The notes beneath the pieces are model-generated. The model was given only the letters and a program-made list of their open reading frames with translations, had not been told where the DNA came from and did no database searches. From Neonectria sp. B-13 (taxonomy: Eukaryota > Ascomycota > Sordariomycetes > Hypocreales > Nectriaceae): a stretch of 64,000 nt of DNA. Both the position numbers and the translations under genes were made by a program. This document shows positions 11,218 to 21,849 of the stretch, piece after piece (the first letter of the stretch is position 1; each line of letters starts with the position of its first letter). The DNA lies in NCBI GenBank assembly GCA_002682825.1, contig NOKP01000024.1:186001-250000 (forward strand), given 5' to 3'.

Positions 11218-12985
11218 ATGATTTCGTCATTGTTGGCCAGCTTAGCTCTTGCCAGTGTCTTCCTACCAGTTGCACAGGCGGATAACTGCACCGTTGAACC
11301 CCTCGCCCTACTAGTCAGAGTACGTTCACGCCCTCTCTCACTTCGATGATATGCTGACCAGAGCGATAGAATGTCACCTTTCCCAACGGCATCGGTGCCA
11401 ACCGAGGCATCAAGCTTGTTCTCGGTGATCAGATCCAGGGCATGCGCATGTCGACCATCCTCAACAACACGCGCGTGAGGAACATTCTCGACTGTCCTTC
11501 GACCAACGTGTCCGATCTCATCGGCTGCCAAGGAGCGTCTGGAAGCATCTACTCTACCACGGACGGATCTTTTGATCAAGTCAACGACGATTCCGACTGG
11601 GATGTCCCGTATGAAGAGCCCTTGGATTGCCCAGTTTTCCCAATTGCTGACCATGACTTAGGGTCATTGATCCGCAGCCCAACGACGGCTCCACCACGGT
11701 CGTCCACGGGTACGACATCGCCAACTTCACAGATGGTCCAGCGGTGCTCCCCGAATACCCTCTCGAAGTCTGGGCGAACCGCGAATCCGTCAACTTGAGT
11801 GCCCTGGCGCTTGGGCCAAAATCGTCAACCCTCCAGCGACTTGTTGAGAACAACCTCTCTCCCAGCTCCAGTTTCGGCCTCGACTTCGGCTCTACCTCTG
11901 AGCTCTACCCTCGCGACGGACAACTCGTCTTCGGTGGCGTCAACGAAGCACGCTTCGACATGAAGAAGAGGACCGAGTTTGACATGTGGGGAGCCGGTGC
12001 GTCCGTCAATTGTCCTTTGCAGATCCTCCTCTCAGACGTCATTCTCACCAACGAGGACGGCGACCACTCTCTGCTTCCAGACAAGGACTCCAAGATCTCG
12101 GCCTGCATCGACACCATTCAGAATTCCTTTACTCTCACGGATAGCATGTTTGAAAAGTTCCAAGAAATCGGCGACCACATCGAAGACGACGGTTCAAAAT
12201 ACAAACCCAGTGTTTTCCCCGGAGACCGAGACTCACTCCTGGGGACGCTGACCTTTCGCTTCTCCAACGGCTACTCGAGCGTCATCCCTCACTACGAGCT
12301 GATCAACCACGAGCGAGGCACCGACGACCAGGGCAAGTTCGCCGTGCTCAACAACAGCCGCATCGCCGCCGCAGTATCTTCTGGACAAAGCGATCTCGGA
12401 GACAATGTTCCGATCCTAGGTGGCGTGTTCCTGTCACAGAACTACCTGCAAGTCGACTACAAGGCAGGCAAGTTCTGGCTCAGCCCGCAAGTAAAGAACG
12501 GAACCCTGCCGGACAAGATCACGACGCTCTGTTCAGAGGGCGACAGTGACGATAGCGGCAAGAGCACCAAGACTCCCACGGCGACACCAGATGCTGGATC
12601 ATCCGGCGACTCGCAACTGGGTATCAAGATTGGTGTTCCCGTCGCCGTCGTCGTCTGTGCTGCTCTCGGCATCCTTGCATTTATTCTCTTCAGGAGACGC
12701 CGCAAGCAGCCACCTGCCTCCAAGGCCGAGACCGAGACTGTCAACTCACCAGCTCCTTCTCCCAGCCCTGCCACAGTGCATACCGCTTACCCAGTTTCAC
12801 CAACGCCCACATCTTTCTCACCGGCGCCGGCATCTTTCGAAATGAACCCGCATGTTATGGAACTCGAGTCACCCGAGCCCAAACCTGCGGGCGTTTATAC
12901 GCCTCCTGCCAAGTATCATAACACTCCTTCTGAACTTAGCGCGCACCCCTTGAACGTTGCGGAATTGGATAGCAGGGCGGTATAG
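11218..12985 (+). CDS. membrane-anchored aspartic protease-like protein (A1 fold, catalytic motifs altered)
   Basis: Exons 11218-11319, 11370-11608 and 11662-12985 (introns 50 and 53 nt) give 554 aa. A signal peptide (MISSLLASLALASVFLPVAQA) is followed by a two-lobed pepsin-like ectodomain with LVFGGVNEARF, PILGGVFLSQNYLQVDY and FWLSPQ landmarks. A Ser/Thr/Asp-rich stalk leads to one transmembrane helix (about 438-457), an RRRRK stop-transfer and a Pro/Ser-rich cytosolic tail of about 95 residues. The first catalytic DTGS is replaced by a MSTILNNT segment (about 61-68). At the second site the sequence is ACIDTIQNS (Asp about 264), not DTGS/DTGT. It is therefore probably not a protease, but a pepsin-fold surface protein or sensor. 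Start at 11218 chosen because it gives the signal peptide; the ATG at 11202 is out of frame and soon stops. Confidence 0.82.
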
Positions 12986-13486
12986 TTTATAATTCGTCCA
13001 TATTGCCCTACTACAAGCATCCGACAAGGACGTTTTTCTTTGTATTCTCTACTGCGTTGGTGTTAGGTTAGAAGTTGTGATTTATAGATGGGATAATAAT
13101 TTGGTCAACTTTTACTAGCACTGTCAATCACGAGCGGAGTAGATGTTATTTACGGCCACTGAACTTTATGTGATTTTATACGACTTGGGTATTATTCATC
13201 TTCTTTCATATTGTAGCTACAAATGCTGTGAATGAACAATCATTGCCGAAGGTCGAGAAGCGCTATTCGCAACAATCAACCTCACTGTAGTGATGAGCCG
13301 GGGCACTTAACAATTGAAAGGGGCCCCCATGGACAGAGGTGAAGCAAGCAATGTCCTGCTCGGCTGTTGAACCTGCAACTAACAAGTTATGCCTAAGGTC
13401 AATATTTAGAACTTTCTCATATCTCCTTACATTGCCCGCTCAGCATCAGAGTTGTCCATCTGTTGTGCATTATCGTGGTTCTGGGT
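12986..13486. other. intergenic, 3' flank and 5S upstream region
   Basis: Contains the 3' flank of the aspartic-protease-like gene and the upstream region of the first 5S gene. No coding frame of interest. Confidence 0.5.
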
Positions 13487-13605
13487 ACATACGACCATAG
13501 CTCTCAGAAAATACGGGATCCCGTCCGCTCTCCCTTAGTCAAGCTGAGAAGCGGCGAATTAGTACTCGGGTCGGTGACGACCGGGGAATCCTCGCTGTTG
13601 TATGT
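13487..13605 (+). rRNA. 5S rRNA gene, copy 1 (119 nt)
   Basis: Starts ACATACGACCATAG and ends CTGTTGTATGT, so the termini pair as helix I (ACATACGAC with GTTGTATGT). It contains the fungal 5S landmarks GGGATCCCGTCCGCTCT, AATTAGTAC and GGTCGGTGACGACC and is followed by a run of T, the RNA polymerase III terminator. Helix II (GCTCTCAG against CTGAGAAGC) and the GGTCGG/CGACC hairpin differ from the common Sordariomycete 5S as I know it, but both partners have changed so pairing is kept. Dispersed 5S genes between protein genes are normal in this fungal class. Confidence 0.93.
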
Positions 13606-13682
13606 CTTTTTGTTTTTTGTGGGTAATTCTGTGATAATAGGGTCACGATGCCCTCATTTGCTGCATCGCTCGCACTTCCACC

Positions 13683-13801
13683 ACATACGACCATAGCTCT
13701 TAGAAAATACGGGATCCCGTCCGCTCTCCCTTAGTCAAGCTGAGAAGCGGCGAATTAGTACTCGGGTCGGTGACGACCGGGGAATCCTCGCTGTTGTATG
13801 T
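13683..13801 (+). rRNA. 5S rRNA gene, copy 2 (119 nt)
   Basis: Second complete copy, 196 bp downstream of the first and in the same orientation. I see one difference from copy 1, C to T in helix II (GCTCTTAG), which leaves a G-U pair. A T-rich terminator follows. The spacer downstream of this copy does not resemble that of copy 1, so the gene rather than a larger unit appears to be duplicated. Confidence 0.93.
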
Positions 13802-13866
13802 TTTTCTTTTTGCTTTCTGGTGCGGTTATCCCTACTATTATAAACTGTGTTGTGGCCACCTCTGAT

Positions 13867-13908
13867 ACATACGACGACCATAGACAGACAGCTCTTAGAA
13901 AATAGTAG
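13867..13908 (+). pseudogene. 5' fragment of a third 5S rRNA gene
   Basis: ACATACGAC-GACCATAG followed by AGCTCTTAGAAAATA matches the first 30 or so nucleotides of the two upstream 5S genes. It carries small insertions (a duplicated ACG and an added AGACAGAC), and nothing of the 5S 3' half follows. It is a truncated, non-functional copy in the same orientation. Confidence 0.75.
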
Positions 13909-14074
13909 AATTTCAGTATGACGGTTCCTCTGACTCTCGTTATATGAAAACACAGCGCATCCATCAACAGCTCGTCCATTCATCCATGCCTCTCTTCCAA
14001 GTTCCAACCGCTGTTACCCACGAACTGAATGATACGTGAATTACCTTACTCTACTCTTTTTTGTTCTCTTTACC

Positions 14075-14648
14075 ATGAAATCATCGCAGAGGTCAGAGAC
14101 CCACATGGGTGATCTCACCGACTTCACCGACAAGTATCGCGCCTTGGCTGCCAATAGGTTGGGGCAGTGCGTCGCGGGCAGTGCCATCATTGCCAACTAT
14201 GAGGTATCAATTTGCAAATGTGACGCCGTGTCAGCGATCGAGCCTTCCCACAGATATCTGACCGGTCAAGCAGATGGCTTTGTGCGAACCAGAATCTGTT
14301 GCTGCCTGGGACCATGTCTGGTTCGCAAAGCTGAGATGCACATTTGGTGATGACGGGCCGCATATTTGCTGGTTTGTTGTCTGGTCCGTCTGTGGGTCCT
14401 CCATCTATCGTCGAATCAACGACTTGCTTCAGGGAGTGCTCAATGAGGTGGTGGCGAAGCCCAGCGCACATGGGCTGATTGCTCGATGCATCTTGGGCTC
14501 GTACTGGCCAGTCAAGACGAGACACCTTTCCCAAATGCTAATGTCCGGTGAGCTTTCGCGACCTATTTGCCATTGTGTTTTGGAAGGGCGAAGCTACCCC
14601 ACTCGCAAACATGTGCAGGTTGCGAATATGTGCAGCGTGCGAACATGA
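14075..14648 (+). CDS. tentative hypothetical protein, 3' structure uncertain
   Basis: Exon 14075-14203 (43 codons, hydrophilic) can join exon 14274 onward in phase 0 across a 70-nt intron: GTATC donor, CTGAC branch point at 14258, CAG acceptor. The second exon encodes a Trp/Cys-containing segment (AAWDHVWFAKLRCTFGDDG) of no family I know. Unspliced it ends at 14648. A GTGAGC donor at 14548 with an acceptor at 14618 would give another C-terminus ending at 14752. It lies on the same strand just upstream of the zinc-finger gene and could be part of its 5' region. Confidence 0.35.
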
Positions 14649-14847
14649 GCGCGGACTTGCGCGCGAACGTACGCAATGGTTTCCCACAAGTCGTATCAAT
14701 TCGACGGCAACAGGACCAGCGACACAAAAGGCCACCTTGGTCGCCTTTTTGAACTTTCGCTGCCTCTTTTCCTTTCAGACAAGATTCACTCACATGTGAG
14801 GTTCTTTGTTTACCTGCATACAGCATTTCTCGACACGACGCGCACCA

Positions 14848-15659
14848 ATGACATCTCGTACGAACCAGAATGCTGCCTCCCTATACAGTCTCCCCTTACA
14901 CAATGCCTCCTTGAACTATACCTCCTTTTCATCACAGCCCACCGGCACCTCGGACAGCCCAGCGGTCGGGAACGGAAGCCAGCGGCTTTGTTGCCCCTAT
15001 GAGACGTTCCACGACGACCGCAATAGTTTCTATTGCGGTGTCCCCAGCCAAAAGAACCCCGAAGGCGGGTTTGAGAACATTTCCCGGCTGAAGTAGGGCA
15101 AACAGCAGTCTTCTGCTTCCAGTTGAGCTTTGTCGCTAACAGCATCTCAGGAGCCATCTCCTTGACAACCACTCTGAGCAGTACGTGTGCCGCAACTGTG
15201 GGAAGTCAATCAAAAGGGATGCGTCGAACAATCATAAGGAGAACGAATGCGAAACTAGCAATGTCAAATGTTTGATGTCGCCAGAGGAGATGGGTGAGCT
15301 GAGGCGCATTTCATCAGGCGACAAGGCAGCCTGGTACAAGATTCAGGACCTGCTTGTCCCCAACCCGCAGAGCGATCTCCCCTTGGAACCGTGTAAGCTC
15401 AACTAGTTCCACCAAACCATGTCACTGAGGACTGTATGTTAACCCTGTAAATATAGGGTATGTTCCACCCAAGGAGCGTTGTTACTTAACCTCCGCGAAC
15501 CAACAGAGCCTTGACCAGTCATCCGCTCAAGTGCCTCAGCTTCCCTGGGTCGAAGGCAACGAATATCTCCCCTTGCAGGATATAGACTTCAAGCAGGTGG
15601 GTGACTGGGTGAACGACCCCAACTCCTCATGGCTACCGTGGGAACCTGGCCCAATATAG
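14848..15659 (+). CDS. C2H2-type zinc-finger protein of the fungal 'CPY...RLKxHL' family
   Basis: Exons 14848-15092, 15151-15392 and 15457-15659 give 229 aa. A Ser/Asn-rich N-terminus precedes a Zn-binding region: CCPYETFHDDRNSFYC, then GGFENISRLKSHLLDNH with His residues near 84 and 89. A second unit, YVCRNCGKSIKRDASNNHKE plus a Cys near 115, follows. The next part (MSPEEMGELRRIS, AAWYKIQDLLVP) matches the segment that follows the fingers in a large ascomycete family, where the module resembles CPF...C...F..I.RLK.HL..H and FCPRCG. The role is probably nuclear and regulatory, but the family is uncharacterised. Introns are 58 and 64 nt. The start is the first ATG in the finger frame; a 5' exon cannot be excluded. 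Confidence 0.7.
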
Positions 15660-16072
15660 CCCAAGCCTCGTTCGTGCAGGTATCAGTTCATCGAGGGTAT
15701 GACATATGAATTAGGATTGGTGTGGTTTCGATTTGGCTAACGGGCTGTGAACGAGTTTGGGAAATATCTAGCTAAGCTGGGCTTCAGGATGTATCAGCGG
15801 GTAAGAATTAGGTAGCCATATGATATGCTTTTGGAACCATTGTGAAACTGATGGCAATTGATCCTCTGTTTAATACGTGCTCTAAAGTACAGACCCATTC
15901 CGAGCTTCCACTACGCGTATTTTCACTCGTCAGTAGGCAATGTGCAACGGCTGGATCCCATATCCAGTCGCACTATTCTCCCTCTGTTGTTGTTTGCGCA
16001 ACCTGCCAACCACCCATTTACTGAACTCAACAAATATAAGGCACAAAATCAACCTAGAATGAGTTAGCACCT
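15660..16072. other. intergenic, possible stray exon
   Basis: Lies between two convergent genes. The stretch 15753-15800 could read EFGKYLAKLGFRMYQR before a GTAAG, so an alternative last exon of the zinc-finger gene is possible. Nothing else is seen. Confidence 0.35.
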
Positions 16073-16772
16073 TCAAGTCGCTAGAAGACAGATATTTGTT
16101 TCTTTGCAGGAGGAATCATACTGTCCAAAAATCCGGAATGCACCGATTGCACTCAAGAGTTGGGCATCAATCGGGCAGTGATAGCTTGCATGTTCACCTT
16201 TGCAATAGAATGCTTGAGCCCAGACGTAACATCCAGCGACGCCTGGATCTAAGTTCAGGAACCATACCCAGCCCTTAAAGGATCTTGTCCACCATATAGA
16301 ATCGCGAGTCTCGAAGAACTTGCGCTGACAGCAGACAGTCCCTATGGCGAAGATTAAACTAACTACCTCGATCGTGCTGGCCACGATGTTCACCAACCTT
16401 CAGCGGGTTAGCAACAGTCAATATCGGTGCAGTAGAGAAGTAGCGCGGGCGATACAATACTTACAAGGCAGTGTTTGCTTCGTGGAGGGTGATTCTGGTC
16501 AGAGGCATCCACGACACTAGCATTCCAGATATCCATGGTAACAAGCTCGGTGTAATCATGGTAAAATAATCTACGTCTCTCCTCCAGCCCCTGAGCTCAA
16601 CCAACGCAGGCTGGATATCTGTTTCTGGTGGCGCGATACCGCTGGCGCCGGTATCATCGCCCGGTTTTGGTAAATCCTCGTCTGAATTGAGATGCATAGT
16701 GTCCATCATCTGGCCACTCGGATTCCTTCGTAGGGATGAAACTGGAATGTCACGGCTCGTTGGGTTGTTCAT
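16073..16772 (-). CDS. unidentified multi-pass membrane protein
   Basis: Exons 16772-16465 and 16397-16073 join across a 67-nt intron (GTAAGT donor, CTGAAG acceptor) to give 210 aa. The first 75 residues are hydrophilic and Pro/Asp-rich. They are followed by hydrophobic segments: one at DYFTMITPSLLPWISGMLVSW, one spanning the splice junction (ALLVNIVASTIEVVSLIFAI) and a weaker one at WVWFLNLDPGVAGCYVW. The C-terminal part holds five or six Cys residues. Start is the first ATG; the frame is open slightly upstream but without an ATG. I recognise no family. The stop at 16073 is in a plausible place, but another 3' exon cannot be excluded. Confidence 0.5.
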
Positions 16773-17195
16773 GGTCGGCAACTAGGCAAAGCACAAAATT
16801 CACCGTCAAGTCTTGAATGAACTACATCAAAACTCAAGAATGCCCGTCTAATGTTCTACCATTTGGTGGGGATGTTGGGCCGACGCGGCCAGTCAGCCTT
16901 ACAAGCTTGCAAGATCAGGCAGAACATGCACTGCCCACCAAAGTATTCGTGCCAGGGGGCTGTGTCCACCCACACTGGCGACACTTCATCGTAGGACCAA
17001 TAGTGAACCATGCTTGTTGGAATACAGGAGGACGCCTGGCAGTTCGCCTTGGGGAGCGAGGTTGAATTCATGCGAGACGGGCAAGCCGGCGTGAAACACG
17101 AAGGTCAATTCATCAAAATAATAATCAACAATTTAAACTAACTAGAAACAATTCAATCTGCCCGTAAGTCTGTGTTTTGGCAATCCTAGGCAAAC
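16773..17195. other. intergenic
   Basis: A minus-strand frame (17071-16856, 71 codons) looks mildly protein-like but could not be spliced in phase to the membrane-protein gene downstream of it. No other feature was seen. Confidence 0.35.
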
Positions 17196-18713
17196 CTAAT
17201 TGGCGACTTTTGTATCATCGTGATGCATTTCCCGACTGAACCGGCAATCCTCACCCCATTCACAGTTTTTACCCCGAATGCAACGGTGACCAAAAATGCA
17301 AGTTGGATCATCGCACCAAGGTCCATCTTGGCAGGGATTCGAGCGCGCAAGGGCGCGCAAGGCTGCGAGTTGCTCCTTGTCGACCTTTTTATCATGATGA
17401 TGCTTGCAGTAGCTCCCATTAGGACACTTCCCAAGAAGGTAGAAGGTGTTGCAGAGCTTGCGACTCTTGAGATCACCATAGAGGTCTGGTGAAAAGGTAC
17501 CGCGAAGGTCTTGATCGACGCGTTTGTCCTGACTGTTCCACATGACCGCTGTCTTGGGTCCCTTGAAACTCACGCTGTTGAAACTCACGCCATTTCGAAT
17601 TGTCACGGTGGTTGTTGGCGCAGCTGCAGCTGAAGCCTTCGAAACAACCTTTGCGTAGTTTACAGAAGGGCTGAGAGGAGGGGTTGCATCCCTTAGCCTC
17701 GAGCTTGGTATTTTCTCCGTTCTGAAGATGGTGTCGAAGGAGACATTGTTGAACTTGTCCTTGATACCCATCAGTTCGTAGGCGAACGGGGGCCCTTTAA
17801 TGAGGGAAATCCGCTTGCGGATGCTTTCATCCTCACAATACGGCCCGAGAAGACGAGCGTACCCATCGTCGGCGGAGCCACCGAAGAAGATCTGTCGGCA
17901 GTGGGAGTCGTCAATACAGTGTTGGACATTCCCTTTATTGGCTTCATTAGCATATGGAAATAATTCTCGAGAGCCTGACGGCTTGCCTTTGACCTTCTCG
18001 TCCGAGCATTCCTTGCCATTTCCAGCATCAATATAGTCACACATGGCGTCGCCCATGTTGAAACCACGGACAAACTCATCCAAGGGTGAAGAATCTGCGA
18101 GAAATTCTCGCCATGTTTTGGCCAAGCCTCTCATGTTAGCGAAAACTCGAATGATGATTTGAAGGTAATGATATTCTGAGGGGAATAGTTTCGCGATCTC
18201 CGCTTTGATTGATTGCTTGAGCAGGCTGGCCGCCTTCTTGCCGCCAGCCATGCCTTGCCGGACAAGATCATCTTGGAACTGGCCACGTGTTAGTTAGAAA
18301 CTGTCAAAAGATGGGACGAACCTACCAGCATGCAGTCGCCGTCAATGACAACTGCTACGAATCCAAACTTATCCTGAAGCTGAGTTGTTAGCTAATTCTC
18401 CCAGCCTGAAGAACGGGCTTTCTCACTTTCTCAAGCTTCAATCTGCGGACTTCCTCGTTCAGTTTCTCAATATCCGCGCGCTTTATCTTAAGAAGATCCT
18501 TCTTATCTTGAAGGTCCACTTGGGCATCCGAGAGCAATTCAGAATGATCCTTAGCCTCGTTGAATAATTTCTAGCGTGACACGAATGAGCACCGTGATTA
18601 AGTGAAGGATTCAGCATCGTAATTACCGCTACGATACTATTCTTCTTATCCTCCAGAGCCATGCACGACTCCCACTCCTTCTTGAGTGTATCAAGCTCCA
18701 TGTTAGCGCTCAT
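17196..18713 (-). CDS. CCCH zinc-finger protein with coiled coil and conserved fungal N-terminal domain
   Basis: Four exons (18713-18627, 18570-18427, 18379-18326, 18278-17196), all phase 0, give 455 aa. Residues 1-78 are charged and heptad-like, predicting a coiled coil. A domain beginning FGFVAVVIDGDCMLFQDDLVRQG follows, with RVFANMRGL, FVRGFNMGD, CRQIFFGGSADDGYARLL and GPPFAYELMGIKDKF. This is the conserved domain placed before CCCH fingers in many ascomycete 'CCCH zinc finger DNA-binding' proteins; its Asp-rich IDGD start suggests a NYN/PIN-like nuclease fold, an inference. The C-terminus holds a canonical C-x8-C-x5-C-x3-H finger (LCNTFYLLGKCPNGSYCKHHH) and further Cys/His clusters. The likely role is RNA or DNA binding. 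Confidence 0.85.
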
Positions 18714-19963
18714 GGTATCTTGGCTGCTTGTCAGGCGAGCCGCCTTAATGACGAGGCGCGAACTTTGCGTTGTCTTAGGTGCCTCTTAGGGAAAGCGTGA
18801 GCAAGTGTGATTAATACAAATTGGTAGTACTATGCATTACTTGTTATATCATCACACAAGTGCTTCGTGAGTGAGGACGGTTTAATCTACAGACAAGTAG
18901 ATGTAAGGAGAGAAGTTGAAATAAGGCAAATGGGAATCAGGCTGGGCTTCTTATACCTCGGCTTTCTTATGACTCATCTAAAGAGGGGCAACGGCAACTT
19001 CGAGTGAAAGCAAACAACAGCAAATGATAAAGACTACAAGTTGCATGAAACATTCGTTGCAGCCTAACGAATGTGGTCAAATGTCACTGGTTGGTGAAGC
19101 GCAAGGCAGACTCGTGTACACGGTGTGAAATAGTATACACTGTGCTGTGGGTAAACATGAGCGCTATTTCCGGATAGATGTGCTATAATTCATGGCGCCT
19201 CCCACTATAAATTGGAGATATTTTACACAGCACCGTCAGCACTGTAAATATAAAACCCCTACTCCTCTAGCTTCTGGGTTCACACCTTATTTTAACTTTA
19301 AAATCTTTTATAACTTAAAGTATAACTTATAATTTAATATTGTAACTTGTAACACAACCTTCTTAATAAGAAGAAAAGGTCAGTTTGCTGTTACTCAGAA
19401 TGCACTTGTCGTCACACATATCCACGTTAAGCTATGAGGCGGCTTAATATACTTGCAACGTCCCGATCCTTCTCCGTTGTTAGTTCACCTAATGCTCGGA
19501 CACATTGAAGCGGATGCACACGCATCGACTTGATGCGTAACTCCGAGGTCGCTGCCCCCACGATAAACGCCTTATGTCTACCTAGCGTCACAGACTTTGA
19601 GCCCTGTCCTCAAAGCCGCCATGCCAGCCTCAATCGCCAAGGCGTTCTCTGTCCCGAGGTTTCTCTTGGAGGGCACGGCGGCCATACGTCCCCAACATCG
19701 GGATCCAGTTGTCAAACAGCCACCTTAGGTCGAAGAAACAGATGATAGCTACCGTGTCCAAGTAACAAGATGAGGAAACAACAATCGCATTTTCAATTTC
19801 TCAACGCTAAGAAAGAGTATTACCGTAAGATCATCCACCAATGCCACTAACTCAACCAATAAATTGGTTGAATTCCCGATTTAATTGCCTTTCTCCATCG
19901 CCAGAGCATTCTCAAGGGCTGGCTCCCTTTTATCCTTCTGTTTACCACTTTCCTGGTTCTTCA
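18714..19963. other. intergenic with small AT-rich patch
   Basis: No gene recognised. About 19280-19370 is strongly AT-rich. A weak inverted similarity is visible between about 19130-19160 (CACTGTGCTGTGGGTAAA) and 19215-19245 (TTTTACACAGCACCG). It may be an eroded small transposon, but the match is too short to call. Confidence 0.35.
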
Positions 19964-21849
19964 TTAGTTGTTTTGTGATCCTTGGCTATCCTTGCTTGAC
20001 TGGATCCGTCTCCTCTCCATCCCAAGGCTGGCCAAGAAAGCAACACCACCTACGCCAACGGCGACTAAGAATGCATTCGAAACTGCGCCGCTGAAAGCAT
20101 CTCTGACTAAGGCCAGCAGCTTTGCAGGCACAATGTGTTCCAGTTCAACTCCTCCAGAGGCCACCACAACTGACACCTCGATGCCCTGGATCTTGTTTAG
20201 CAGCCGGTGCAGAGAATTCTGGAAAACATTCTGAGCGATGGCCAAGCCGATAGCACCACCTAAGCATTGGCCGAGGATAACCATGGTCGTACCCAACGGG
20301 ATGTCGGCGGCTGTCAGAACCACCTGAATCGCAAATATCGGCACTTGCACCGTCATGCCATATCCCGCACCAGAAATGACCTGGTATCCGAACCACTGTC
20401 CCAAGGAACTCGAGCTAGACAACGTGTAGAGAAGACCGCCACCCACGGTGAAGAGGGCAGATCCAAGCCACATAAAGGGCACATAATATCCAGACAGAGT
20501 CATAAGAGTGCCGCTAATGAGCGTCGCGATCGAGATGGTGATGCCGAATGGCAAAATATTAATACCAGATACCTGAGGGTTGACACCCTTCACCGCTTGG
20601 AAGTAGAAGGGCAAGTTGTAGGACTGGGACGTTGTACCGCCCTGCAGCATGCACGAAAACAGGCAGCCCAGGAGAACAGATCTCTTCGAAAGAATGCGCA
20701 GTGGTATTAAAGCTCTGAAGATGTTGTCAGACACGGTCTCAGTTAGCAGGGCACGCAAACTTACTCATCCTTCTGCCGATATTGAATATATGCGAAGACC
20801 GAAAGCAGCAGACCGAAGCCAAGGAAACAGCCCCATACGCGAGAGTCAGACCACTCGTACTCGGCGCCACCCCACTGGAGGGCGAGAAACAGGCATATAA
20901 GGGTTGCAGTTAGGATCAAGGCGCTTTTGAACCCCAGGCTTGCTATCTTCTGCTTCAAGGGGCGGCCCTGGTGTGGTGGTGCTCCAAATGAAGCGGGATA
21001 GAAGTAGCAGATGACAAATCCTACAAGACCACCCAATGCTATTCCGTGTCAGTTAGTTCGTGCTCAACGGAGTGGACTCTGTAACTTACGCAAGTTGATC
21101 CAAAAGCAGAATCTCCAAGTCAGCCGGGCCGAGTGCGTAAAGACACCTCCGAGAGATGGGCCGATGACGGAAGCAACGCCGTACATGCTCGTGACGATGC
21201 CCAGCAACAGCGGACGTTTCCTCAACTCGACAATCTGCGACATGATGATCATGCCACCGCAGAAGAGTCCGGCAGCACCCAGTCCGGCGATGGCTCTCCC
21301 CACGATAAAAGCCGGCGAATTGGGCGCCGCGGCACAAAGGATGGATCCGACTTCGAAAATGGCTACGGCGCTGAGGTAGACCCACTTGAGGTTGAAGAAG
21401 GTGTACATCTTGCCGAACGTCGGCTGGAACGACATCTGCGTTAGGAGATAGGCGGAGCCGTACCAAGCTTTATGTTGGTTCAACCATTAGACGGCAGAAG
21501 AAACGCGGATTTCGAGATTACACTTACCTACGTCTCCGAGACTGTCAAAGTCGCTGGTGATCTTCGGTATAGCAGTAGCTTTTCACGTGTCAACTCAGTA
21601 ATTTCAGAGCTTTGTGGAGGTCCTCCTACAGATAATAGCGTTGTCTAATGCCATAGTAAAGACTCCCGCCATCAAAGAGAGCGTCATGAAGACTAGTGGA
21701 AGACCATGAAGATATTTATTCTCTTCAGATAGCACCGGCACTCCACTTGACTCACACGCGTTTGGCTCGAGCCGATTTGACTCGCACGCATTGGACTCGC
21801 ATGTTGTACCAATAACAGTCTGTTCTTGTGTAATCGGCTTCTCTTCCAT
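19964..21849 (-). CDS. MFS transporter, DHA2 (14-TM, toxin/multidrug efflux-type)
   Basis: Five exons (21849-21630, 21578-21528, 21467-21090, 21038-20765, 20714-19964) give 557 aa with consistent phases. Exon 2 is only 51 nt. DHA2 landmarks follow in order: TMALDNAIISTAIPKIT in TM1, DVAWYGSAYLLT, GRAIAGLGAAGLF, the motif C-like MYGVASVIGPSLGGVF, RFCFWINLPLGG, and in the second half QGGTTSQSYNLPFYFQAVKG and GYQVISGAGYGM. The family includes TRI12-, TOXA- and aflatoxin-pump-like exporters, so proton-coupled efflux is expected; the substrate is unknown. No biosynthetic core gene lies nearby. The ATG at 21849 is the first in frame, and an in-frame stop lies further upstream. Confidence 0.9.

Noticed and set aside
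16856..17071. 71-codon minus-strand frame possibly forming a first exon of the membrane-protein gene
   Set aside because: The available donor is in the wrong phase for the acceptor before 16772; the downstream ATG explains the gene without it.
19128..19245. Possible short inverted-repeat element
   Set aside because: Similarity is limited to about 15 bp per arm, too weak to separate from chance.
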